Of a stretch of 64,000 bases of DNA, positions 34,629 through 41,659 are shown piece by piece. Source of the DNA: SG8-4 sp964598225 (GTDB taxonomy: Bacteria > Planctomycetota > Phycisphaerae > Sedimentisphaerales > Anaerobacaceae). The stretch covers positions 6,192 to 70,191 of the forward strand of contig CAZRBG010000027.1 of NCBI GenBank assembly GCA_964598225.1, in the 5' to 3' direction. The translations under genes were made by a program, and so were the position numbers. Position 1 is the first letter of the stretch, and the number at the start of each line of letters is the position of its first letter. Under the pieces are notes generated by a model. That model saw nothing but the letters and a program-made list of their open reading frames with translations. It ran no database searches and was not told where the DNA came from.

Positions 34629-35410
34629 CGATTGACAAAGCATACAAGACCCATCAGGTTTTTGAGCAGTTGCGTAAGTACGCCAAGTTTTATAAAAGCC
34701 TGTCGTATTCCATTATGCACTTTATTTCACAAGGAACCAAATCACTCATCAATATTGATACATACGTCTATTCTTCGATTCAGGGAACACTTGAGTCAAT
34801 CAGAGATATCCTGATACAAGGGCGCATTAATGACTCATATGCCTTATTGCGAAAATATTATGACGTGGTAATCATAAATATATACTCAGATTTGTATTTG
34901 AATGACCGTTTTGGTCTTGAGAATTTTGTCGTCGATAAAATTGAAAACTGGTTGCGGGGAAAAGACAAATTGCCTGAATATCGAGTCATGTCAAAATATA
35001 TTCGAACGTCAAACAAATTGGCAAAAATTGTCGACTTGATTTACAAGGATAAAACGTACAAGGAATTAAGGGATCGTTGTAACAACCATATGCATTACAA
35101 CTTCTATTACAACCTGCTGCTGAACGACAATGAGACCTACCTTGGAAACAGAATAGACATTTTGAACGAATTTTCAAAAGACTTGGAGAATATATTTATT
35201 TTGCACTTGTCATTTCTGTTTTATCTTAACGACCATTATATGATGTCGATGGACTATGCGGACAGTATGGATTGTGGATTAACGCCTGAAGAGGGTTCTC
35301 AGTACTATGTAGCTCCATTTATTCAAGAAGTTTTTAGTGCAGTCATCAAGAAGAACAGACCGGATTTGGCAGCAGAAATAAAGGCAAAAACATCTATGTC
35401 GCTTGAGTAA
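34625..35410 (+). CDS. AT-rich HEPN-like protein coupled to DUF5131
   Basis: A 261-residue, helix-rich protein, clearly more AT-rich than its neighbours, which suggests transfer. No close family is recognised. Two features resemble HEPN-type RNases: the helix GRINDSYALLRKYYD (66-80), and an R-x5-H motif in ELRDRCNNHMHYNFYY (R149, H155, with H157 close by). HEPN domains use R-x4-6-H to cut RNA. That match is suggestive, not proof. The start overlaps the DUF5131 stop (ATGA), so both proteins are made together. The natural reading is a two-gene module with a possible nuclease effector and a metal-cluster or nucleotide-modifying partner. Confidence 0.55.
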   Translation: MTIDKAYKTHQVFEQLRKYAKFYKSLSYSIMHFISQGTKSLINIDTYVYSSIQGTLESIRDILIQGRINDSYALLRKYYDVVIINIYSDLYLNDRFGLENFVVDKIENWLRGKDKLPEYRVMSKYIRTSNKLAKIVDLIYKDKTYKELRDRCNNHMHYNFYYNLLLNDNETYLGNRIDILNEFSKDLENIFILHLSFLFYLNDHYMMSMDYADSMDCGLTPEEGSQYYVAPFIQEVFSAVIKKNRPDLAAEIKAKTSMSLE

Positions 35411-35516
35411 TGGGTGACAAAAAGGTTTGCCCCTCTTCCTTGTGACTTAATGAGAATAGGGGCATGCAACTATTCTGTACAGGCTGACTCAAGTGCACAG
35501 TTGTATGTAGGTGTTT

Positions 35517-35541
35517 GGATTCCCGCTTTCGCGGGAATGAC
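35517..35541. repeat. dRS3-like single hairpin, copy C
   Basis: TGGATTCCCG... with core ATTCCCGCTTTCGCGGGAAT (35519-35538), then GACAA. It matches one half of the two-hairpin copies A and B, and fits ATTCCC-N8-GGGAAT. It lies between the HEPN-like gene and the convergent PLD gene. Confidence 0.88.
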
Positions 35542-35568
35542 AAGCTAAAGAATCAATCCCGGAAAGGA

Positions 35569-36093
35569 CTAAGCTAAAATGTCTTTGTAATCTGCGCAGA
35601 ATTTTTTTCTTTTGCATTGGGGGCAGTGGGTTCCTCTCCAGATGTTGTCGAATTGGTCCATTACTTTGGCGACGATCTTTTGGTTGTCGATTATTATGGC
35701 TGATTCGAAGTTTCTTTTGTTCTCGCTCTTTGCGCCCATTCCGGCGCCGGTGAGGTTGGCGCTGCCGGTGTAGGCAAAGCGGCCGTCGATTATCACGGCC
35801 TTCAAGTGGACTCGCGGGCAGAGGATTCGTTCCATGCCGTTAATCAGATTCGGGTATTTGTCGAAGTCTCTGCGAAACGCCGGGCCCGGCTCTTTGGCGT
35901 GGAGCAGTCTTATTTCGACCTGCTTGTCCGCAAGATCGGACAGTATTTCCAGAAACGGGACCATCCTGCGGCCCTTGTCAACGTGGAGGTCTTTAAGATC
36001 GGATGTTGCTATCCAGACGAATCGGTGAGCTTTCGGAACTCTTTCCCGGATTACCTGCTCGTATATGTCTTTGTCGGTAATGTAATCAATCAT
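35569..36093 (-). CDS. PLD-like nuclease with a single HKD motif and C-terminal cysteines
   Basis: A 174-residue protein with one complete HKD motif: H96 and K98 in VHLKAVIIDGRF, D103, then S111 and N113 in TGSANLTGAGMG. Single-HKD proteins such as Nuc and BfiI-type nucleases act as dimers on DNA. The C-terminus has a cysteine group (C157, C160, C166 in CPQCKRKKFC), which may bind a metal. There is no signal peptide, so it is probably cytoplasmic. It faces the DUF5131/HEPN-like pair, so an accessory or defence role is possible but not shown. Confidence 0.8.
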   Translation of the reverse strand: MIDYITDKDIYEQVIRERVPKAHRFVWIATSDLKDLHVDKGRRMVPFLEILSDLADKQVEIRLLHAKEPGPAFRRDFDKYPNLINGMERILCPRVHLKAVIIDGRFAYTGSANLTGAGMGAKSENKRNFESAIIIDNQKIVAKVMDQFDNIWRGTHCPQCKRKKFCADYKDILA

Positions 36094-36342
36094 ATCAGTT
36101 GAATCAGAACCGCGTCTGTCTGCGTGTATTTATTTTATCAGCGACAGCCGCGATACACAATACAATACGCTGGAGACTCGCCGTTCTTGCCATTTCTCCG
36201 GCACCTTGCTATAATCCGCGTCGTGAAAGCGTCTCTCGGGCGGTCCGGGCGGATCTCAAGCTCGTGCCGTGCGTAGAGTGATTTCTCGTCAATTGTGATT
36301 TGTAGAAGGTTGGTAAATCGCTTAAAAGAAAGGTTCTCACCC

Positions 36343-37638
36343 ATGAAATCAGACAAAGAAACAATGACTCGTCGCCGTTTTCTCGAGACCAGCACGAAGT
36401 TTACAGCCCTGGCGGGATTATCGGTTGCCACGCAGGCATACGCAGCCGGCAGCGACCGGCTTCGCGTGGGCCTCGTAGGCTGTGGCGGCCGCGGCACAGG
36501 CGCCGCCGCCCAGGCCCTGTCAACCGGTGAAGGCGTGATCCTGACGGCAATGGGCGACGTATTTGAGAATCGCCTGCAACGCAGTCTCAAGAACCTCCAG
36601 GCCAACGAAGACTTCGGGCCGCGAGTCAAGGTCTCCGACGATGCTTGTTTCGTGGGTCTGGACGCATACCGGAAGGTTATCGACAGCGGCGTGGACGTGG
36701 TTCTCCTGGCCACCCCTCCCGGTTTTCGTCCCCAGCACCTGAAGGCCGCAATCGAGGCCAATAAACATGTGTTCTGCGAGAAACCAATGGCCACCGACGC
36801 TCCGGGCGTGCGCAGCGTGCTCGAGTCCGCCGTTGCCGCGAAGGAGAGGAACCTGGCTCTGGTAGCCGGCTTCTGTTGGAGATACCACCCGGCACGCCGC
36901 GCTTTTTACAAGAAGGTACACAACGGCGCCATCGGCTCGGTTCGTGCCGTCTACGCCACGTACCTGACCGGACCGGTGAAACCTATGCCCCCATCGGATA
37001 AGCGCCCCACGGGAATGAGCGACGTGGAATGGCAGCTTCACAACTGGTACAACTTCACCTGGCTGTCCGGCGACGGGCTGGTGGAACAGGCCTGTCACAG
37101 CGTGGACAAGATCGCCTGGGCGATGAACGGCGTCCTTCCGCTCAAGGCGGTAGCGACCGGCGGCCGACAATTCCCGAATCACGAGGGCAATATCTTCGAC
37201 CATATCGACGTTTTCTACGAGTACCCGGACGGAGTCCGTGCGTTCATGGCCCAGCGGCAGATCAACGGCTGCTACGGCGACAATTCCGACTACCTCATGG
37301 GCGCCGACGGATTCGGCGAAATCAAGGGCTGGAACGATCCCGTCATCACCGGCAAGGAGACCTGGGAATATGACGGCCCCAAAGCCAATATGTACCAGGT
37401 CGAGCACGATGAGCTGTTCGCCTCCATCCGCAACGGCCGGCCCATCAACGACGGCGTCTGGATGGCTCACAGCACGCTGATGGCCCTCATGGGACGCATG
37501 GCCGCATACGCCGGAAAAGAAATCTCCTGGACCGAAGCCCTGAATTCCCAGCAAAAACTCGTCCCCGACAACCTGACCTGGGACATGGAATTACCCATCA
37601 GACCCATGGCCATGCCGGGAAAAACCCAGTTTATCTGA
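36343..37638 (+). CDS. Tat-exported Gfo/Idh/MocA-family oxidoreductase
   Basis: A 431-residue NAD(P)-dependent oxidoreductase. A Tat signal (MTRRRFLETS, then AGLSVATQAYAA) directs folded export with cofactor. The Rossmann start is RLRVGLVGCGGRGTG. The cofactor/active-site lysine lies in HVFCEKPMATDAPG, and the C-terminal alpha/beta domain has FCWRYHPARRAFYKK and GDGLVEQACHSVDKIAWAM. Planctomycetes carry many such paralogs; most have no assigned substrate, probably sugars or inositols. The ATG at 36343 has AAAGG nine bases upstream; earlier in-frame codons would precede the Tat motif with unrelated sequence. Confidence 0.88.
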   Translation: MKSDKETMTRRRFLETSTKFTALAGLSVATQAYAAGSDRLRVGLVGCGGRGTGAAAQALSTGEGVILTAMGDVFENRLQRSLKNLQANEDFGPRVKVSDDACFVGLDAYRKVIDSGVDVVLLATPPGFRPQHLKAAIEANKHVFCEKPMATDAPGVRSVLESAVAAKERNLALVAGFCWRYHPARRAFYKKVHNGAIGSVRAVYATYLTGPVKPMPPSDKRPTGMSDVEWQLHNWYNFTWLSGDGLVEQACHSVDKIAWAMNGVLPLKAVATGGRQFPNHEGNIFDHIDVFYEYPDGVRAFMAQRQINGCYGDNSDYLMGADGFGEIKGWNDPVITGKETWEYDGPKANMYQVEHDELFASIRNGRPINDGVWMAHSTLMALMGRMAAYAGKEISWTEALNSQQKLVPDNLTWDMELPIRPMAMPGKTQFI

Positions 37639-37805
37639 TCCGTCCGCATGAGCGACGCCCAAAGCATCGTCACAATTATAGTCGTAGGATAAACGGGCGA
37701 GTTCGTAGTGCATGAGAGGCGTAGCGAGAAAATGCACCGGCTGTTCGTGGTTCGACTGAAAACAAGAGCTTGCGATAACACGGGATCCGTGCTATCATGT
37801 TATAA

Positions 37806-38042
37806 ATGATTCGTATGCCAACACGTCGACCGCCGACGCATCCGGGCCGGATGCTTTTAGAGGAGTTTCTCAAGCCGCTGGGACTGACGCAGAGGCAGTT
37901 GGCCGAGGCTATTCACGTCCCTTACCAGCGAGTTAATGAGATCGTCAACGCCCGTCGCGGGATGACGCCGAGCACCGTCCTGCGTCTGGAGAAGTTCCTG
38001 GGGATGTCATCGAGCTTCTGGATGAACCTCCAACTACGTTGA
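37806..38042 (+). CDS. higA: Truncated HigA-type antitoxin without a toxin partner
   Basis: A 78-residue XRE-type DNA-binding protein of the HigA group: RRPPTHPGRMLLEEFLKPLG, then the helix-turn-helix LTQRQLAEAIHVPYQRVNEI and VNARRGMTPSTVLRLEKF. It stops directly after SSSFWMNLQLR. Full-length HigA proteins continue about 20 residues more (normally a WDLY-like helix). The TGA here comes right after the last conserved motif. No higB toxin is present upstream or downstream. It is therefore an orphan, probably decaying, though the helix-turn-helix is intact. Confidence 0.75.
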   Translation: MIRMPTRRPPTHPGRMLLEEFLKPLGLTQRQLAEAIHVPYQRVNEIVNARRGMTPSTVLRLEKFLGMSSSFWMNLQLR

Positions 38043-38353
38043 AGAAATCACTTCATATATTGCAAGTGCTGCATATACACGAGGCTAACTGTTACGGCTC
38101 TGGATGGAAGGTGTCCGGTACAGGTTGGCGCTCTCTTCTATTCAATCCAGCTCCGTCTTGGTAAAGTTCTCAAACGGCCACAGGAGCAGATGCAATTGGA
38201 TGGCCACCCGGAAAATCAATGACAGACGGACTCGCGTTTGATAAGATATAATCGTCCGTCGGGAACGAATTTATGGTTAGATTGCAAGACTCCGACAACG
38301 AGCATATCCGGCAGATGGTCGAACGCTTCTGACGATGCTTTGGAGCTTTCATT
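38043..38353. other. Intergenic region between higA and the second PIN gene
   Basis: About 310 bp. I see no convincing gene, palindrome or promoter pair. The stretch just after 38042 continues the higA frame only with unrelated residues, so the missing HigA C-terminus is not here in another frame. Confidence 0.5.
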
Positions 38354-38842
38354 ATGAATAAAAGTGTTTATATTGAGACAACGATACCCAGTTTCTATTT
38401 TGATGTGCGATCCGAACCAGAAATGGTAGCCCGGCGAGAGTGGACGCGTAGGTGGTGGGAGAAGGCAATTGATGAGCATGAGTTGGTTACAAGTGCAGCC
38501 GTTGTCGAGGAATTGTCGCGCGGGGAATTACCTGCTCGCGAAGATTCTCTGCGGCTCATCCAAGACCTTCCTCTTGTGCCGGTCGAACCGGAGGTTACGG
38601 AGATCGTCCAGACATACATTGCTCGAAAGATCATGCCGGACAATCCAATCGGCGATGCTCTCCATCTCGCCCTCGCATCTTTCCATCGGTGTGATTTTCT
38701 GCTTACCTGGAATTGCCGCCACCTTGCAAACGCAAATAAGTTCGAGCACATTAGAATGGTCAACGTGTTGCTGGGATTGTTTGTTCCTGTGCTGGTGACG
38801 CCCCTGGAATTCTTAGGAGATGACGATGAAGACGGACGATGA
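38354..38842 (+). CDS. PIN-domain putative toxin (VapC-like), second copy
   Basis: A 162-residue PIN-type protein, paralogous to the one at 7533. Matching features are VYIETTIPSFYFD at the start (E-T-T where VapC has D-x-S), WTRRWWEKAIDEHELVTSA, ARKIMPDNPIGDALHLALA and DFLLTWNCRHLANANK. Both share LLTWNCRH and the same spacing of acidic residues. The 3' end overlaps the next short gene by 17 bp, as in the first copy. RNase activity and toxicity are inferred from family. Confidence 0.75.
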   Translation: MNKSVYIETTIPSFYFDVRSEPEMVARREWTRRWWEKAIDEHELVTSAAVVEELSRGELPAREDSLRLIQDLPLVPVEPEVTEIVQTYIARKIMPDNPIGDALHLALASFHRCDFLLTWNCRHLANANKFEHIRMVNVLLGLFVPVLVTPLEFLGDDDEDGR

Positions 38843-38999
38843 GGGCATTCGTGCCGTACGCGACGTGCGGAAGAAAATCTCCGCCGAGTTCGATAACGAT
38901 CCGAAGAAGCTTGTCGAACATTATATGGCCGAGCAAAAGAAGCACCAGGATCGGCTGCTTCGATCTGAGACTACACAACGAAGAAATACCAGTACCTGA
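38826..38999 (+). CDS. Short partner of the PIN protein (putative antitoxin), second copy
   Basis: A 57-residue charged helical protein: MKTDDEGIRAVRDVRKKISA, then EFDNDPKKLVEHYMAEQKKH. It starts inside the end of the PIN gene. It shares with the small protein at 8008 the arrangement of a charged helix (V-R-x-x-R/K-x-x-x-x-x-x-F), an Asp-x-x-x-Leu turn and a second helix. Antitoxin role inferred from context. Confidence 0.6.
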   Translation: MKTDDEGIRAVRDVRKKISAEFDNDPKKLVEHYMAEQKKHQDRLLRSETTQRRNTST

Positions 39000-39261
39000 C
39001 TGATAAGGCGGTTGGAGGGAGAAAAGGAAAGTAAAAGGTGTTCGGCACATTTTCCGGCTTTTCTTCTCAGTCATAATTTTTAACTGCAAATGTAGACGTG
39101 TTGCAGTTTCTTGTTGCCCGGTTCGCCTGGTTGATCAAGGCGTTTTTTTGACACACATTTCTATATAATCTCGCTGGGATGGCCGGAGAATTACTGGAAT
39201 TTCGGCGGGATTTTGTTATTGTATGGTCTCGAGTTTGTATGAATATTTTAAGGAGCTGTAT

Positions 39262-41118
39262 ATGAAATGCCAACTGAAGAATATGACTGCATTTGCGATT
39301 TGCGTACTCATTGTGATTGCCTGCGATGCTCAGGTTTCCGCCGCGAGGGATCGCGTGGATGGGGATGGTTCGGTGGAGATCAGCGGCGAGATGAAGCAGT
39401 GGCATAAGATAACGTTGACGCTGGATGGGCCGTTTGCGGCCGAGACGGATAGCGATCCCAATCCTTTTACCGACCACCGGATGACTGTTGCGTTTCGGCA
39501 TGAATCGGGGTCGCCGAGTTATTCTGCGCCCGGTTATTTCGCTGCTGACGGCGATGCCGCGAATAGCTCGGCTGAGGCCGGGAATAAATGGCGGGCGCAT
39601 CTGTCGCCGGATAAAGCCGGTGTGTGGACATACCGGGTTTCGATGGTAGCCGGAGACAACGTTGTGATCAATGCTGATATGGACGGCAAAGCACTGGCGA
39701 AATATCATGGCAGGAGCGGCCGATTCCGCGTCCGCCCGAGTGATAAAACCGGCCGGGACTTTCGTCGTAAGGGGAGATTAGAGTACGTGGGCGAGCATTA
39801 TCTGCGTTTTGCCGGCAGCGGGGATTATTATCTCAAGGGCGGCGCCGACAGCCCGGAGAACTTCCTGGCGTACGACGAGATAGACGGCACGTACGACGCC
39901 GATGCGGGCTCGGGAAGTTACGGCCATATCGGCGGATTCATTCACCAGTATAAGCCGCACGTAAAGGACTGGCGCCCGGGCGATCCGACCTGGAAGGATG
40001 GTAAAGGCAAGGGCATCATCGGTGCGCTGAATTATCTGGCGAGCGAAAGGATGAACAGCGTCTACTTCCTGACGTACAACATCGACGGCGGCGACGGGCG
40101 AGACACGTGGATGTGGTCGACTGTAGACGAAAGAGAGCGATTCGACTGCAGCAAGCTGGGTCAGTGGGAGATCATATTCGACCACATGGATCGGCTTGGG
40201 ATCATGCTGCACGTTGTTACGCAGGAGACGGAAAATGATCGTAAGCTCGGCGGCTCGGCGGGCCTTAATCCTATTCGCAAGCTTTACTATCGCGAATTAG
40301 CCGCACGTTTCAGCCATCACCTGGCGGTTATCTGGAATCTCGGCGAGGAAAACAATACGCCCGACGCCGACCGGAAGGAAATCGCTGCGTATATCCGTTC
40401 GCTCGATCCCTACGATCATCCGATTACGGTGCACACGAAATCGGGCAAGGCGCTTCAGTTTTATGACGGCCTCCTCGGCCATTCCTGTTTCGAGGCGACT
40501 TCAATTCAGGGCAATATGGCCAATTACAACAACGAGGCCATCGTGCTGCGCAAGCGTTCGGCCGAGGCAGGGCGCAAGTGGGCCATCTTCGGCGACGAGC
40601 AGAGCAAAGCCAGCCACGGCGTTGTTCCCGACGCCAACGATCCTACTCACGACATCCCGCGAAAGCAGGGCCTCTGGGGAAATCTGATGGGCGGCGGCTC
40701 CGGCGTGGAATGGTACTTCGGCCACCAGTTTCCGCACATGGACATAAACTGTGAAGACTGGCGCTCCCGCGATATAATGTGGGACCAGACCCGCTATGCC
40801 CTGGAGTTCTTCCAGCAGCATTTGCCGTTCTGGGAGATGGAGCCGGACAACGCACTTGCCTCCGGAGAAGGCACACTGGTGTTAGCAAAGCCCGGCGATG
40901 TTTACGCGGTGTACCTGCCGACCGGCGGCACGGCTTCGCTGAAAGTCGATGCGGGCGACTACTCGGTGTGCTGGTACAATCCGAGGGCCGGCGGAAGACT
41001 CCTAAAAGGCAGTATCTCAAAGACCAAAGGACCATCGACCATCTCACTCGGTTTACCGCCGGGCGACGTTGAGCAGGATTGGACGGTGCTTGTGAAAGCC
41101 TCTGTTAGTGCGAATTGA
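39262..41118 (+). CDS. Secreted DUF5060-domain putative glycoside hydrolase
   Basis: A 618-residue secreted protein. Residues 1-28 are a signal peptide (ending VSA/A). Residues about 36-160 are a DUF5060 beta-sandwich (WHKITLTLDGPFAAETD, NPFTDHRMTVAFRH, AGVWTYRVSM). The middle (about 190-520) is a TIM-barrel-like hydrolase of the DUF4038/GH140-like group with YLKGGADSPENFLAYDEIDG, an acid-base candidate in VIWNLGEENNTPD, and GGGSGVEWYFGHQFPHMD. The C-terminal part has the collagen-binding-like domain (PF12904 type) with YAVYLPTGGTASLKVD. The enzyme probably acts on a plant or algal polysaccharide; the linkage cannot be read. Start chosen by AAGGAG before the ATG. Confidence 0.8.
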   Translation: MKCQLKNMTAFAICVLIVIACDAQVSAARDRVDGDGSVEISGEMKQWHKITLTLDGPFAAETDSDPNPFTDHRMTVAFRHESGSPSYSAPGYFAADGDAANSSAEAGNKWRAHLSPDKAGVWTYRVSMVAGDNVVINADMDGKALAKYHGRSGRFRVRPSDKTGRDFRRKGRLEYVGEHYLRFAGSGDYYLKGGADSPENFLAYDEIDGTYDADAGSGSYGHIGGFIHQYKPHVKDWRPGDPTWKDGKGKGIIGALNYLASERMNSVYFLTYNIDGGDGRDTWMWSTVDERERFDCSKLGQWEIIFDHMDRLGIMLHVVTQETENDRKLGGSAGLNPIRKLYYRELAARFSHHLAVIWNLGEENNTPDADRKEIAAYIRSLDPYDHPITVHTKSGKALQFYDGLLGHSCFEATSIQGNMANYNNEAIVLRKRSAEAGRKWAIFGDEQSKASHGVVPDANDPTHDIPRKQGLWGNLMGGGSGVEWYFGHQFPHMDINCEDWRSRDIMWDQTRYALEFFQQHLPFWEMEPDNALASGEGTLVLAKPGDVYAVYLPTGGTASLKVDAGDYSVCWYNPRAGGRLLKGSISKTKGPSTISLGLPPGDVEQDWTVLVKASVSAN

Positions 41119-41125
41119 TCATAGC

Positions 41126-41638
41126 ATGGTTGACCTGACTGAAATAAAGTTGCTGGTTCTCGATGTGGACGGAGTTTTGACCGACGGGACGCTGATAATC
41201 AACGCTGACGGCAGCGAGACGAAGTTTTTCAATACGCTCGACGGGCATGGGATACGCATGTGGCGGCGAGCGGGTCTGGAAGTGGCTATAATAAGCGGCA
41301 GAGAGTCGGAGCCTACCCGGCGGCGTGCGGCCCAACTGGGAATCGAACACGTCTTTCAGGATTGCCATTTCAAGCTGCCTGTAATCGAGGAATTACTCGG
41401 TCGGCTCGACCTGACGCCGGAGAAAGTGGCGTACGTGGGCGACGATCTGATGGACCTGCCTGTAATACGATACGTCGGATTCGGGGTCGCCGTCGCCGAC
41501 GCGGCCGACGAAGTCAAACAGTACGCAGATTACGTGACCACCAAGCCCGGCGGCAAAGGGGCCGTGCGCGAGACAATAGAACACATACTCAAAGGCACGG
41601 ACAAATGGGACAAACTTATGGAAAGGTATCTGTCCTGA
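41126..41638 (+). CDS. kdsC: 3-deoxy-D-manno-octulosonate 8-phosphate phosphatase (KdsC-like)
   Basis: A 170-residue HAD-superfamily (IIIA) phosphatase without a cap. Motif I is LLVLDVDGVLTDGTLIINAD, motif II IISGRESEPTRRRA, motif III lysine in CHFKLPVIEE, motif IV VAYVGDDLMDLPVI, plus GFGVAVADAADEVKQYADYV. It removes the phosphate of Kdo-8-phosphate in lipopolysaccharide core synthesis. The next gene looks like LptC, matching the kdsC-lptC order of Gram-negatives, which supports this assignment. No strong ribosome binding site; a GTG six codons upstream would overlap the preceding gene. Confidence 0.88.
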   Translation: MVDLTEIKLLVLDVDGVLTDGTLIINADGSETKFFNTLDGHGIRMWRRAGLEVAIISGRESEPTRRRAAQLGIEHVFQDCHFKLPVIEELLGRLDLTPEKVAYVGDDLMDLPVIRYVGFGVAVADAADEVKQYADYVTTKPGGKGAVRETIEHILKGTDKWDKLMERYLS

Positions 41639-41659
41639 CGGCAGAAAAAGGCATTTGAA

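Noticed and set aside
33882..36093. Prophage
   Set aside because: DUF5131 also occurs in phages, but no integrase, capsid, tail or lysis gene is present.
36520..37554. 344-residue open frame on the minus strand
   Set aside because: Shadow of the Gfo/Idh/MocA gene; no ribosome binding site and composition typical of an antisense frame.
37639..37805. higB toxin upstream of higA
   Set aside because: Only 167 bp, too short for a HigB of about 90 residues, and no matching frame.
39141..39170. TTGACA...TATAAT promoter before the DUF5060 gene
   Set aside because: The two boxes are only 10 bases apart, too close for a sigma70 promoter; a real one may use another -35.
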